DNA of 64,000 nucleotides from Copromyces sp. CBS 386.78 (Eukaryota; Ascomycota; Sordariomycetes; Sordariales; Sordariaceae), in assembly GCA_030685235.1 (NCBI GenBank), contig MU839131.1, positions 62,001 through 126,000 on the forward strand, read 5' to 3'. Position 1 is the stretch's first letter. Every line of letters starts with the position of its first letter. The notes under the pieces are model-generated. The model did no database searches and had not been told where the DNA came from. It saw only the letters and a list, made by a program, of their open reading frames with translations. Shown here one piece after another: positions 9,843-21,423 of this stretch. Made by a program: the position numbers and the translations under genes.

Positions 9843-11919
9843 GGGTGGGTATCAGGTTCTGCTCGGTGCAGTGAATGGAACTTGGATATGGACCAGATCC
9901 ATCGGTATTGTGGGAGGGGATGAATGGACAATACCTAATTCGACGAAAGGTACCGTCAAGGACTTTTATCCGATGTCAAGTTCCCGACAACATACCGTTC
10001 TCTGCCATGCCATTTGCCACCGCCTTTGCCTGTGGTGATGCCATTCACTTGTTTTTTCTCGGGAGCTTGACATCACGAAACGCGGCCCGCTTGAGGCTCG
10101 GCTGTCTATCCCTTGGTGATATCTCCCATGCTGTAGGAGTGCCGAATAGCAGCTCGTTGAGATTGGCCGCAGAGGGAGACCACCTACGGTAAGGCAGGTA
10201 TGTACGCATTTGGAGCCTCCATCGTTTACGGAGTTGAAAAGATTGATGACAACACCAACCGCCTTACTGCAGACTGGACTCGTGGAAGACAGGTGGCATC
10301 TACAGCATAGGACGATGGAGCGAACGTGATGGAAGACAGGTAAATGGAATTAAATGAGGGATCGTCAACCATAGCTTGCACAGCCAGACTCACTCGACTT
10401 CAGATTCAGTCCAAAGTACCGAGGATAGAACGAGCGGAAGGAGAATGAAAGGACGGAGAATGAAAAGTTCAGAAGCCGGGCTGATTTTATCCTATTATAC
10501 CTACTTAGCTTGATAGTCGGCCCGGCGATGGTCCTTAATGTTTCCATCTCCCGCCGTAGTTAGGTATTTGCCTTCTCGTCCACCCACTGGGGGAGCTACT
10601 TGTCGGGTTAGGAACGCCTCTTCTCGCCCAGATGAGTAAAATCCGTGCTTTGGTGTTTTCATTTTCACAAAGATTTCGTCATGTTTCTTTAAACATTTCC
10701 CCTAACCACTAGACTATTGCTCTCAACCATCCATTTCCTTATCCGAAACATGATTTCAGTCAGCGGTTTGATGTCTTCCTCTTTGGCAACTGCAAGCCTT
10801 TGTGCTTTCACACCATGCTTCCCATCTCATTGCTTGTTTCCAAACTCCATCGCCCTTAAAAAGCGCACCACGCTGGGAACCTACACAAATTCTCGTCAAC
10901 CTTGTCCGTTTCCGAGAATGGACGTACGTATGGAGAACGATGTACCTATCTAACAAAGGCCATGAAGAAGATGTTGGAACTTGGAAGACATCATTGACAT
11001 TTGGCACGGCGCTAGCGGTCAAAGAGTACAACATCAACATAAACAAGCGCGAGGGCAAACACGACATGGAGAACGACGGGACCAAGTCGAGCTCAACTGC
11101 ACAAGGCCTACGCCGTTGTAGCCGTCTAGGTATATGCGGGACACCGGCGCTCTGGAGGACCACATCAAGATTGAAGGTCATCGAGGACCAGCGCCAGTAG
11201 GACGATTTTGACGACGAAGATGGTGAGGAGAGGTATTTTGCCACGTTTCAGACTGCATCATATTACCGTAGCCCTGGCTCGGTCTGGGTAATCGAACTTC
11301 TTCTGACTTTGAGTTTGGGTCCGGCAAGACCTGGAACCGGAAGACGCACGAGAGACTGACAGCCAGACACGGCGCCACCTCCACACCTGGCCCGGGCCGC
11401 CCTCCCCGCTTTCCCCGGCGCCCCGCCATAATCCATAAGCCCACGATAACAGCCTCCACGCGCGTGAAGACGTCGGGTGACGCGAAGTGGTTCTCGACGT
11501 AAGTCAAATCACACCTCGTGGTTGTCGGCAATCATTCTGATCAAGTACCTAATCTCAAACTTATTTTTCTCACTTTTTGACACCTCCCATCCATCCCTAC
11601 CATCCCCTTGACAATCGTGTCACGTTCGGTTTGTAATCACGTTCCCTGATATTCACCAACCAACTGGCTCACCCTTACAAGCACTAATAAGCCTAGCAAA
11701 GTCTAGGTCCGCATCAGGAAGGCACTGCGGTGCTGTTTTTGGCGTTCCTTTAGCGAACGGATGAACGCTAGCAAGGGGACGGACCCGCGCGGACTCGGGA
11801 GATACATATGAAAACGGGCTAGCGAGGGGGAGCCCCGGCATGTTTTGGCACCCGTCCATTGGTCTGAGGCCGCTAAGTCCCCTGAAAATGCCTTCCATTT
11901 TCCCCGACATGCGCACGCC
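9843..11919. other. Intergenic stretch; possible degenerate coding sequence near 10.8-11.3 kb
   Basis: No recognised gene. Between about 10880 and 11270 a plus-strand frame (FREWTYVWRTMYLSNKGHE..., later the acidic DDFDDEDGEERYF after a stop at 11198-11200) has protein-like composition, and so does the opposing minus strand. Neither has a family match or clean splice borders. It may be a decayed gene. Confidence 0.3.
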
Positions 11920-11948
11920 ACAGTGAATCGTCGCAGTGAACGGACTGT
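11920..11948 (+). promoter_or_regulatory. Conserved upstream block of methyltransferase 1 (ACAGT...ACTGT)
   Basis: ACAGT at 11920-11924 and ACTGT at 11944-11948, the second followed by ATAAACG. The pair is mutually inverted and lies 150-178 bp before the ATG. The same arrangement recurs upstream of methyltransferases 2, 3 and 4, so it is probably a shared promoter element. Whether it is a protein-binding site or part of the core promoter is unknown. Confidence 0.45.
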
Positions 11949-12097
11949 ATAAACGTATGCATCGTTGCTTTGTGGTCCCGACCGGATGATCACACCTCGT
12001 CTCGGGTCTTTTAAAGCGGTGCAGTGCCCACGAGACAACTCGACGGGAACTCTCTTCCTCATCCGTACTTACTTTTCTTGCCGTCAAATTCGCAATC

Positions 12098-13447
12098 ATG
12101 GCTTCCAGCAGTGCTCAAAGCCCGCAGAGTCCCAAGGCGGCATCTCCAACCCCGGCTGCTGCCCCCGCGGCTCTGCTCAGCGAGGAGGCTGCAACTGCGG
12201 CGGGTATTCTTCCTGCATCGCATTGGGCTGATCAGACTGTAAGTGGAACCGCTTCGGCCGCTCCCTATCAGCGAGAACTCTGCTAACCATCAATTGGCAG
12301 CACCCCGAGGAACTTTCGGACGATGATACTGCCTCTACGATCGGATCGGTAGCCTCTACTACCCAATCCTTGAGCAGCACCATTTTCGAGTACCGCACCC
12401 ACCATGGCAGAACTTACCACGGCGACATCGGTAATGCCGAGGGCTGGGAGCCCAACGACAAGCGTCACCTCGAGTCCATGGATATTGCGTATGTGCCCTG
12501 GACTTTCATAATCGCGAATCCCGAGTTTGACGAGAATACATGGGCTACAATCATCAGACAGTGTAGACACTGACAGTCTTGATAACAGCCACCACTGCTT
12601 CACACTTTGCACCGGCGGAAAGCTTTTCCTGTCCCCTCTTGACAAGAAGAAGGTTCAGAAGGTACTGGATGTGGGAACAGGCACAGGCATGTGGGCTATG
12701 TGAGTTTCCCCACAACTGATCTTGAATCTCGGTTGTTTCTCTGATCATGCTCGATCTAACCCCAAACCCCTTCCATCCAGTGATTTTGCCGACGAATTTC
12801 CCGACGCCGAGGTTATTGGTACAGACATCACTCCCATCCAGCCTTCGTGGGTGCCTCCCAACGTCAAGTTCGAACTCGACGACTGCAACCGGGAATGGAC
12901 TTGGCCCGAGAATACCTTTGACTTTATCAATATGCGTATGTTGATTGGTGTTATTCAAGATTGGGACGCCGTTTTCAGGGAGGCCTATCGGACTTGTAAG
13001 CCAGGCGGCTACGTTGAGAGTATGGGTACTTCCTGCCATTTCGACAGTGACGACGGGTCAATAAAGCCAGGCAGCGCCCTTGCTCAGTGGGGCAATATCT
13101 GGTATGAGGGCGGAAGGGCCTTCGGAAGAACGTTTGAAGTGTATAATGAAGATATCCAAAGGAAGGGTATGGAAGCGGCCGGCTTCGTCGACATCGAGTT
13201 TAAGGACATGGTAATTCCGGTTGGCGTCTGGCACCCGGATAAGGATGCTGCAGAGCGAGGACTCTGGTGGAAGCTGACGCTTGAGGCGGATCTTGAAGGA
13301 TATCTCAACTACATCTGTCACACCCTGCTTGGCTGGAAGGAGGAAGAGACCAAAGTCTACTGCGCCCACGTCAGGAAGGAGTGGAACGATCCTAAGAACC
13401 ATGGCTACGTCATGGGGCGTGTTGCATGGGGCCGGAAGCCAGAGTAG
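12098..13447 (+). CDS. LaeA/UMTA-like SAM-dependent methyltransferase, paralogue 1
   Basis: Exons 12098-12238, 12301-12488, 12589-12699 and 12781-13447 give 368 aa. The N-terminus is a Ser-Pro-Lys-rich tail (QSPQSPKAASP), then GILPASHW, then the family hallmark EYRTHHGRTYHG..NAEGWEPND. Motif I is [20 protein letters not shown] and is followed by [19 protein letters not shown], the acidic DDC..EWTW..NTFDF segment and the motif-IV/V region CKPGGYVES. The C-terminus ends GRVAWGRKPE. These features fit the fungal methyltransferase-23 group that includes LaeA, a nuclear regulator of secondary metabolism, but many members are enzymes of unknown substrate and LaeA identity should not be assumed. This is the only plus-strand member and the only one lacking the last intron (LEGYLNY is uninterrupted). 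It faces the HET-domain gene tail to tail. Confidence 0.88.
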
Positions 13448-13920
13448 GACTGGCCGTGCTCGGGAAGGTGGTTGAACAAGAAGGCTTTGAGACAAAGAGG
13501 GCACAACATGTGCGGCAGACGCAGGGCAGGCAAGGCGGTCTTGGACTGGGTGATGCCGTTGTCTTGGGGATGCCGGTGCGGGAAAGGGCATAATGGAGCG
13601 GATGGGTGAGCTGTTAGAAGTAATGCTGTGGTAATTGACGAAGCTTTTAGTTTCGGATTTCGCGATGATGTGGCGGATGTGAAGACGGTTCTGATGCCCA
13701 GGACAGGAGTTGGCGCTCGTGATGCCGTGTTTGGTGCTGCAACTTGAGGCCGGGTTGGAGAGAGAGTTAGTGGCGAGAAACGATTTCCGGAAGCTGTTGA
13801 TTGCAAGCGAGTTGCCGAAAAAGCCGTACCCTGCCAGGGCGCCGGGTCACGGGTGAAGCTGGGCGGCCACGCGAAGACATGGTAACGTCTTGGCTGCGAG
13901 CGCGATATTATAAGGAACAA
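13448..13920. other. 3' intergenic region between convergent genes
   Basis: Contains the 3' ends of methyltransferase 1 and the HET gene. A minus-strand open frame at 13405-13920 lacks any recognisable domain. No repeat or RNA gene seen. Confidence 0.5.
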
Positions 13921-15750
13921 CTACTCGAAATCCCTCTCCTCAGCATCCTTCTCCCTCACCAACTCCTCCGCATCAAACACAATCTCCACCATGACCGTGC
14001 CCCTACACGGCTCTCCCCTCTGTGTTTGGAACCTCGTCCGTGCTGACACGATTGTGTTCTCATAGTGGTAATAGTGCGGCCAATTTCCCAGAAAGGCCTC
14101 CTGGTTCGCTCTCGCAAGAACCTGTTTGGCGTTTGTTCGGTCGTAGAATTCCTGTATTGGGGACACTTTGCATGCCCATCTTAGGTGTTGTGTGCTGCTA
14201 CTGCTTGATGTAGTGCTGGTTGTCGTGTTTGAGTTTGTGGTGCTTGCGATTGTGCTGCTAGCTATGCTGCTTGTTGTGGTTACGAAAGCGAGATATACAC
14301 CGACGCATTTAGGTTGGTGGTCGTCGGGCAGGCTGTCGTTTTTGAACACAATTATTCCGCTCGATATCTGTAATTCTTCTTCTTGGGAAGAGTCGAAGGA
14401 GCGGACGTATCGAGAAGTGGGGATGAAGTAGCTTATGTCGTCGCGGAGGTCCCGCCTCGGCAGGGCTGTATGCAGTCGGTACCCAGCCATCCCCCGCGGG
14501 AAAGTGATCATGAACCCGTGATCAGGCTGGGGATACACTTCGAATCCTTTCATGGCTACGTCCATCTCGCGACCATAGGCGGAGTAGACGCGGCCGAAGT
14601 AGGAGATATAGTAGCTAGTTTCGGTGCGGGTAGTTAGGTCGAGGACACCTGCGGCGGCTCCCAGCCTTTCGGTGGAGTTCATGACATAGAGGTCGTCGAT
14701 ATTTCGGCTGATGAGGCTGACGGGTATACGAGCTCGCATGAACTGGTTGTCTTTGCCGAAGAGCGGAAGACAGATCTGCGAACGTTGCATATGGTTACCG
14801 GTATCGACTTGGACGCAATTGAAGACGGCGAGGACCCAATAAGGTGAGAGGGTTCTTATGAGCGGGGTGGTCATAGCTAGGCCGGCGTTGGGCATGGAAA
14901 AGGGCAAAGTGAGACGGCGTCCGTAGTGTGGGTGGATGCAGCCTCCATTGACGAAGGCGGATGGATGGTGGGCAAAGAGGGTCCCGTCGGAGAGGTTCGT
15001 TTCGAAGGCGAGAATACTGTGGTCGTCGGACACTTTGATGATCTCTTCCTGAAGTCGCTTGAATGCCTTTGGACCCTCCCCGTAGAGCAAAGGCATGTTG
15101 ATGGCGAAGATGCCAAGAAGACAGTAAGCCAGATCTTCCTCGCGGGTGGTCTCTCGCTTGGCAGCCCAGGTCATTCGGTGAGCAATGCTGTAGTCGCGTA
15201 GCCTCTTCTCCTTCTTCAGGCATGCCTCGTCAATCCCGGTGATGGTCGAGATGAGGACAGCGAGGGCCTTTTTGGTACCCAGTAACCCCCAGTCCTTTGT
15301 GTAGAATTGGACACTGTCGGGAGCGATGAGCTCCTGGAGTGTCCAGCCCCGGGTAAACCATCTGCTTTGTCGAAGGGAATCCATAATATCAATGTCGGTC
15401 TCCGAGGTTGACAAGACAACATCGGAGAGGTAGACGTAACATACACTGGCCTTCTCATACCAGGTATACATGGAGTTGATGGCTTCTGATAGCTCGGCCG
15501 AGCTGGACTTGTCGATACACACGGTGTCCACCCACGCGTACTCAAGACCGTCCCGGCGGGCCTGCTTGCAAGTGGCCAGTACTTTGTGGAAACCGGGGCT
15601 ATGTTTGTGGGTCAATCGGGTCCATTTGTTTGTCCATTTCTGGAAAGTTGCCTCCTTTGCGCCCCATGTGTGCGACAGAATGGCATATTGGGGGATGCTT
15701 GTGCCCGAGAAGTACTGGATGTCGAGGGTGTGGACGTTGATGAGACGCAT
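13921..15750 (-). CDS. HET-domain (heterokaryon incompatibility) protein
   Basis: Uninterrupted 609-aa frame. The N-terminal HET domain has all three usual signatures: YAILSHTWG (residues 22-30), YAWVDTVCIDK..AELSEAINSMYTWY (about 71-98) and SRWFTRGWTLQELIAP (about 133-148). The HET-adjacent block DLAYCLLGIFAINMPLLYGEG lies near 205-225. The remainder has no NACHT, WD40 or patatin domain that I can see, so this is a HET-only architecture. A Ser/Thr-rich low-complexity run sits near residues 500-525. Such proteins trigger cell death when incompatible hyphae fuse or act in allorecognition-like innate immunity. Specificity partners are not visible nearby. The ATG at 15748-15750 fits the normal start of the family (MRLINVHTL). 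Confidence 0.9.
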   Translation of the reverse strand: MRLINVHTLDIQYFSGTSIPQYAILSHTWGAKEATFQKWTNKWTRLTHKHSPGFHKVLATCKQARRDGLEYAWVDTVCIDKSSSAELSEAINSMYTWYEKASVCYVYLSDVVLSTSETDIDIMDSLRQSRWFTRGWTLQELIAPDSVQFYTKDWGLLGTKKALAVLISTITGIDEACLKKEKRLRDYSIAHRMTWAAKRETTREEDLAYCLLGIFAINMPLLYGEGPKAFKRLQEEIIKVSDDHSILAFETNLSDGTLFAHHPSAFVNGGCIHPHYGRRLTLPFSMPNAGLAMTTPLIRTLSPYWVLAVFNCVQVDTGNHMQRSQICLPLFGKDNQFMRARIPVSLISRNIDDLYVMNSTERLGAAAGVLDLTTRTETSYYISYFGRVYSAYGREMDVAMKGFEVYPQPDHGFMITFPRGMAGYRLHTALPRRDLRDDISYFIPTSRYVRSFDSSQEEELQISSGIIVFKNDSLPDDHQPKCVGVYLAFVTTTSSIASSTIASTTNSNTTTSTTSSSSSTQHLRWACKVSPIQEFYDRTNAKQVLARANQEAFLGNWPHYYHYENTIVSARTRFQTQRGEPCRGTVMVEIVFDAEELVREKDAEERDFE

Positions 15751-16152
15751 TGCTAGGAGAGAGCCCTGACTGGGTAGAGGGCTACCACGTGTGTCTCATG
15801 GCCTGGTTTTCGAGGCAACTGCTTTGGCGTTGCCGTCAGCGAAGTCGAACTGTCGAAGGGGGAGTCGCGATGTGATGGGTCGAGGGTCAATTGAACTGAC
15901 ATTCGATCCTTTGGAACGAGCTGGAGATGGCGAAAGCGACGAAAGAGAGCGACGGAGTGTTAGCTATGGTGGTGCGCTAATCTTGATTTGGCATCGTGGC
16001 AGTGCCCTGTAAGGCAGCCAGGGTTGGATCGGGTTGGCAGTCGGTTTGGCCGCGTTCGATATCGACTTTTGCAGACGGAGAACAGAGAAGATGATTGTCG
16101 AAGCGATCGTTCATCGTACACGAGAATGTTTGTGGAGCAATGGATGATAGGA
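15751..16152. other. Intergenic region upstream of the HET gene
   Basis: Probable HET promoter plus the 3' end of the NIF3-like gene. No conserved motif or RNA gene recognised. Confidence 0.5.
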
Positions 16153-16601
16153 TCAGAAATCCTCAAGCTTGTAGACGGCATACGATGGCTCTTCGTAAGG
16201 GTGTGCTCTGTCATTGTTGGGGGTTAGCTGACGTTCACTAACAAAGGACGGTGGTCGATTATAGGAGTTATTGTTAGAGACCCAGGATAAGCCAATGGAA
16301 CTCACTTCTTGAGAGCCTCGACAGCTTTCCTGGCCGTCTCCTCGCTATCACACAGCATCTCGACTCTCAGCTCTTCAATCTTCTCCAGGACGCCGACTTC
16401 GCCGGTGTGGGGGTTGGCAGCGCCGACTGGTCGAAACTGGCCGGTGCCAGTGGCCGTCCAGCAACATTCGCTGTAGTTGGGATAGCGGCCGGCGCCAGCA
16501 GCAAAGACGGCCTGCTTGACCGTGTCGACGAACTGCGGTTCGGCGTGGAAGACGAGAGTGTATCTGGCGGGGCGTGAAGCACGTGAGACAAAGGCGCCCA
16601 T
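16153..16601 (-). CDS. NIF3/YqfO-type dimerisation-domain small protein
   Basis: Two exons on the minus strand, 16306-16601 and 16153-16207, with a 98-nt intron (AA|GTGAGT .. GACAG|AG), giving 116 aa. The joined protein reads YTLVFHAEPQFVDTVKQAVF, then GAGRYPNYSECCWT, GTGQFRPVGAANPHTGEVG, EKIEELRVEMLC and finally EALKKAHPYEEPSYAVYKL. This is the compact ferredoxin-like insert domain found in bacterial YqfO/NIF3 proteins and as a free-standing protein in fungi. HPYEEP is a diagnostic phrase and appears only when the intron is removed, which validates the exon structure. The biochemical role is unsettled; the domain trimerises and relates to CutA and PII folds. It is complete, with no sign of decay. 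Confidence 0.85.
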
Positions 16602-18295
16602 CTTTAACGGGTTGTGGTGTATGAGCAGTTCGAGTGGGTTGGTTGATGGTGACGAGATGTTCAGGTTTCAATGGTCTCAACGTCAAACGTGCAGTTCGAA
16701 GTCTACAGCGCTGGATCCCGCCGACGGCTCAAGTGGGGTCCCATCTTGGCAGGTGTAATGTGGGTCCCCAGAGCTTTTGACAATCGGCACGGGCCGTCAG
16801 GCACGAACACCTACTGACGAAAATCGATTCGGCCGGGAAAAAGTTCCCCTCATTCAGCAACAACAACTTGTCTCATGGATGTCTGTCTCCCAATCTCAAA
16901 ACACAACCCGTCAAACCGACCCTCCTAATTCCGCCTTGTGTTTCCTACCCTTTTCTCGTATCCAAGACATCAGTTGCAACCACACCCCAATATGACCGTT
17001 GACCACGGCTGAGGCTGAAGCCACAGAAAACCGCGGCCGCTGAAATCGGAGCTGTATTGCTGATGAATACAGGCCATGGCTTCAATAGTCAACATCAATG
17101 CCCTTTCCCGTCTGTCTCTTCCCGTACGGCCGTCGAAATCACTCCTCTTCCTGTACCTCTTCCTGTTTCTGTCCCTTTCCCTCCCGATGCCGATGCCCAG
17201 ATCCAGATCCTATCCGATCGACATCATGACAAGGACAACCCAGAAAACGACATGGCGAGTGTCCACTGTTTGCTCTCGGGCAGTGGGGAACCCCGAGCTT
17301 AATCCAACCTCACCTCGTTGACATTCGCGGGAAGTATCTCACGAAAACGTCAACAATCAAGTTGCTCACCGTTTTTTTTCTCTTTTTTTTTTATTTTCCA
17401 TTCCGAACTATCGTACACATGTCCCCGATATTGACTGCAAAGAAAATTGAATTTCATGTTCATGCCAATGAAGACGGTTGGTGACAAGCCACCACCAAGC
17501 CACCCTCATCGTCTGTCGTCTTGACGCCGGTTGGAGTGAAGTCACGAGGCAGACATAGAGTGTAATGGCATCAGTGATTACCAGTCAGACCAAACAGAGT
17601 CAGTCCCCGCATTCCCCAGCTTTTGTCTCCAGATTCTGTCGTTTCTTTTTCATCACATCTTTTCGTTATCACCTTCCAGTTGCAAATTGATTCTCCTACC
17701 CACGAATCACACCTTGCCTGTCTTGGCTCCGCGGCATTTGCACTTACACGAGCCAAAAGTCCCCATCACGGGCACTATTGCATCATGCCCTTCACACCCT
17801 CTTATAGTTCACAAGTGGCGCGTATTGGTCAAACTGATATTCAAGATGCCAACCTTCAAGTGTTGGCGAGCCATGAAGTCTGCACGCCAATTCATCATTC
17901 CTTGGTACACCTCAATGTCGGATGCTACGCTGGCTACCCGAGTCATCATGTTCTTGTGTTTAGCCGGCCGTGTCTCTACGGTGCCCCGCAGGATTCAAGT
18001 TCCATCTGGATCAAGATCCTACCCAACGGTAGTACCTGCTTGAAAGTGCCACCGGTCTTGCTTTTTCAGAGTGTTCCCTCTCATCACCTCACTAGGTATG
18101 TACCCCTGATCCGGATTTATAACACGGCCAGCCATCTCCGTCCCGGGTGATCAGGCGAGTTTACCCTCCAAGCATAGCCAACCGCTCCTTCACAGTATCA
18201 GGATCGACAAACACTTCATCTACCACTTTACAAGTCCTACAGTCTTCTTCCACAGAGTACGACTTCACGTCACCCACGAGTGACAGACACCTACA
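16602..18295. other. Intergenic stretch, no gene recognised
   Basis: Contains the upstream regions of the NIF3-like gene and of the 349-aa gene. Plus-strand frames at 17057-17321 and 17623-18150 have no domain, and two frames overlap in each place, as expected for non-coding sequence. A T-rich run sits at 17371-17393. Upstream non-coding exons of the 349-aa gene may be here but cannot be placed. Confidence 0.4.
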
Positions 18296-19345
18296 ATGGC
18301 GCAGCCGCAACTCAGACGCAGAACAAGTCTTCGAGACAAGCTCAGGGTATGGCAAAAACCCACATCAGTCCTTGACACCGTGCCCGACAACGAGGAAGAA
18401 AGGCCGCGCTACGTCTACCAACCTAAACATGCTGCCGCCGACTTCTCTCAGTTAACAATCACACCACCTCCGTCGATTCTCCGCGAACCCCGACCATGTA
18501 TCACAGGGTCCGAGACAAGTCAGATATCCCGTACACAGACACGGCGAGCTTATCGTCGCCCAGAGTTGGCAAACCCCCTGGCCGAGATGCGGTTTCGCGG
18601 CCAAAGGCGGGACATGGCATCCGAATGCTCGCAGCAGGAGCACTCAAAGTCAGCTCACCTACCAAGGCAGCCAACATGGACTGCCAAGAGACCAGTTCCT
18701 GTCACCGATTACGAGCTTTTTCTTGCACAAGCGGAACTCGAAGAGAGGGCACACCGAGGGCTATTGCAGACTATGGAAGCGCAGCCACATGACAGTCTCC
18801 ATGATCTCGTCAGGCCAGACCCTCATCAACAGTTTGCCACGGTGTGTCCTACAAGGCTAGGCGCAAGTTCGACCGCCGTAGCTGGGAGAAGCAGGACAAC
18901 AACTGGCAACAAGAGTCGTGCGAGCCGCACCAGCTGGGCACCCAGTTACGCAACCGGTGGTACGGTGGCAGAGGCTATTGCGTCTCAACAATACAAGGGA
19001 ACCCCAGGGACAAATCCTCATCACGTTAGTCCCAAGCCTCAGTCACAGCAAGACTCAAGGAGCCATACAGTTTTGGTGAATGGAGCCAAGGGATCAATCT
19101 TCAGATCAGACAATGTGCGTGGTGCCTCAGACGACAACCATACACAGCAGCCAAGGGCTCCCATTCTGAAACGGCAAGCAAGCTTTGCCCAGAGAATCGC
19201 GGAATACATCCGTCCTCCACGGCCAGACGCCATGGATACATGTAGGAACGAGACCACGCTGAAGTTGACGCGATCTGGAAGTCGGGCCGGGCTAAGAAGG
19301 CTGGTGGCTGTTCCAATTCATCACATAGAGACGCTCGCAGAATGA
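18296..19345 (+). CDS. Hypothetical basic, disordered protein (349 aa)
   Basis: Single uninterrupted frame from ATG 18296 to TGA 19343-19345. No catalytic domain is visible. The N-terminus RRRTSLRDKLRVWQKP and the motif DYELFLAQAELEERAHRGLL (about residues 138-157) look like genuine conserved protein segments, and the C-terminal SFAQRIAEYIRPPR..LTRSGSRAGLRRLV is basic and helical. The rest is Ser/Thr/Arg/Gln-rich and probably unstructured. Composition is balanced and the frame is much longer than chance, which supports a real gene. Function is unknown. A 455-bp inverted-repeat element begins 6 bp after the stop codon, so the transcript 3' end is probably inside or altered by that element. Confidence 0.65.
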   Translation: MAQPQLRRRTSLRDKLRVWQKPTSVLDTVPDNEEERPRYVYQPKHAAADFSQLTITPPPSILREPRPCITGSETSQISRTQTRRAYRRPELANPLAEMRFRGQRRDMASECSQQEHSKSAHLPRQPTWTAKRPVPVTDYELFLAQAELEERAHRGLLQTMEAQPHDSLHDLVRPDPHQQFATVCPTRLGASSTAVAGRSRTTTGNKSRASRTSWAPSYATGGTVAEAIASQQYKGTPGTNPHHVSPKPQSQQDSRSHTVLVNGAKGSIFRSDNVRGASDDNHTQQPRAPILKRQASFAQRIAEYIRPPRPDAMDTCRNETTLKLTRSGSRAGLRRLVAVPIHHIETLAE

Positions 19346-19350
19346 GGAAC

Positions 19351-19805
19351 CCTAGCTACACCCACCCCAAACCTACCGACACCCAGTTTTCCTACAGGCA
19401 CCCACGTGGCAGCTGTCATGTAAAATACCGAGTTTTAACGGTGAATCTGACCGTTTTGAATGGTCATAACCATTTGAAAATTTGCAATGACCCAGATATG
19501 TATGTGCCTCTTTGCAGCTCAAATCTCATCATAAATTTATGGTGTTTAGTGCAATGTGCTGTGTTGGTGTTGGTGTTGGTGTTGATGTGCGACGTGTAAA
19601 GTGGTATTGCAAAGGGGTGGTATAACGGTCTAGATGTGTAAAGTGTTCGAAAATTTTGACCAAGCTGGATTAATGTAGAAAGACGACATTTAGCGGGTAA
19701 AAACGGGATTTTCGATGTCAACTATTATCCAGCTGGCTGCCCCATTGTTTTGTGGATCTCAGTAAAAAACTGGGTGTCGGTAGGTTTGGGGTGGGTGTAG
19801 CTAGG
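19351..19805. mobile_element. Short non-autonomous inverted-repeat element (MITE-like), 455 bp
   Basis: A perfect 40-bp inverted repeat beginning CCTAGCTACACCCACCCC occupies 19351-19390 and, in reverse complement, 19766-19805. The interior is moderately AT-rich and has no frame of note. TA dinucleotides lie at 19353-19354 and 19802-19803 within the repeats, so a Tc1/mariner-type TA target duplication with slightly shorter ends is possible, but the true boundary is ambiguous. Confidence 0.75.
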
Positions 19806-20530
19806 CTTCCTCCGCAGAATGATCACCTCTCCAGAATACTTGATTGCTACTTGAATAAGCCACATTACCTCTCTCTATCACATTCTCTTCTTTGCTCGTT
19901 TGACATGAACATATTCAATCCTCATGCATGTGAAAGAGAAATAAGCAAGTGCAAAAACAAGAACAATAAAGGAAAAGGAGTGGAAAGGGCGTGTTTCGAA
20001 CGTGGGACGTATCGCAACTGGAAAGGAGTATAGTCTAGAAGAGCCTTATTTTACATAGCCGGAAGACGCCAGCTGATGATACTAGTTCTACTACAGAGCG
20101 GCACCACGCCCTTTGACAGCATAGTTACCTATACTGGCATTGGTACACACCACGCTGTAGCCCCGGGAATCGAACTGATCAATGCCATCGGCATTTAGCT
20201 GCGGCTCTTCAACCCTGTAGTCCTGTTTGGAAGATCAAATGCCTCGCGACAATTCATAGCATGGACACCGCGGGTTGGCCTGGTTCCAATTGGGCTGGTA
20301 GCCCTCTGGATACATGGTGCCGCTGCCATGAATTGGCCTGGTTCCAATTGGGCTGGTAGCCCTTTGCATGAAGATGGGGTATCGCCACGGATTGATCTGG
20401 TTCCAATTGGGCTGGTAGCCCTCAGGATATATTGGTCCCTATTGTCGGCAACGTAGATTCGACATTGCTGGTGGTGGGCAGTCGGGCATGAGCGGCCTCC
20501 TGTGAACTGCCATAGGCTTCGGCGCCGACA
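19806..20530. other. Intergenic region with tRNA-like fragments, left flank of the hAT insertion
   Basis: No gene. Two minus-strand fragments contain a TTCGA core like a tRNA T-loop (about 19988-20000 and 20163-20178), but neither folds into a paired T-arm with a matching acceptor, so they are not called as tRNA genes. The right part holds the 58-bp direct repeats listed separately. Confidence 0.45.
20275..20422. repeat. Three direct repeats of a 31-bp core, period 58-59 bp
   Basis: The core, containing GGTTCCAATTGGGCTGGTAG, occurs at 20275-20305, 20333-20363 and 20392-20422. Spacing is 58 then 59 bp, not a multiple of three, so the long minus-strand frame across it (20195-20551) reads the same DNA in different frames and is unlikely to be a real protein. 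Confidence 0.85.
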
Positions 20531-20538
20531 CATAGCTT
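20531..20538. repeat. hAT target-site duplication, left copy
   Basis: CATAGCTT, repeated exactly at 31050-31057 on the other side of the hAT element. Eight-base duplications are the hAT signature. Confidence 0.9.
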
Positions 20539-21423
20539 TAGTGATGCCCATAATTCAAGTCGCTTCAAGATAATCCAGATCAGACCCTCTTTAGGCAATT
20601 CAAATCAGGGGAAAATTTTTCAAGTATAATTCAATCGTAACCCCGTCTTATCTTGATATTATCGTTTCGTTATATAGGTAGGTTGTTGTTTATCGATATA
20701 CTAATAGCCTATTTTTGGTATAGAATTTGGTAATTCTAATATATATAACAACTATTTACTTGCTTTAATAATGTACGTTCGGGCCTTGGATTGGTACGTA
20801 TATATTGTATATTGATTCGTAATGGGGATTACTAGTATTAAAGGTTCTAGAGCCCTCCCTACTAAGTTCGCTCGATTTTTATTAATTTTAACCGTTAATT
20901 ATATAATTAAGATCGTTAATTATATTTATTACTAAATTAATATTAATAGCGCTATTTATAGAACCCCTTTATTGTAATATTTATCCTTACTAATTAAGCT
21001 AGTCCAACGAAGTTAAGCCCCGCCCTACCGCTACTATCGATAAATTTATTATAGCTTAATTTATAGGCGGTTATTACCCTTCGCCCGCCGCGACGGTTAT
21101 AAACGAAAGTCGCTAAACTAAAAGTAGTAGATTTAGAGACGTTAATAGGACTATATTCCGAATAGCCTTATATAGTGATTAACGGCTAACGGTATATATT
21201 CGATTTGTAATTATTATATTAGCGGGATAAATAGTTTTGGGTATACTGTTATAGTATTATTTTAGGTCGATTCGGTTGCGGGGATTAAAAAGATATTGTA
21301 AAGAAGGACGAGATTTATTAGTTTTATAATTATTACGATTATTTTTATAAAATAATTTCGACGAACGGCGCTGCTAAATATTTTGAAGGGCGTTATTGTA
21401 AGTTCGACCTTAAGAATGAATTA

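Noticed and set aside
19980..20200. Possible minus-strand tRNA genes (TTCGA cores)
   Set aside because: T-stems and acceptor arms do not pair, and no A-box lies at the right distance.
20195..20551. Minus-strand 118-codon frame with repeated Ser-Pro-Ile-Gly-Thr-Arg
   Set aside because: It is built from 58/59-bp DNA repeats read in shifting frames, and its start lies in the end of the hAT element.
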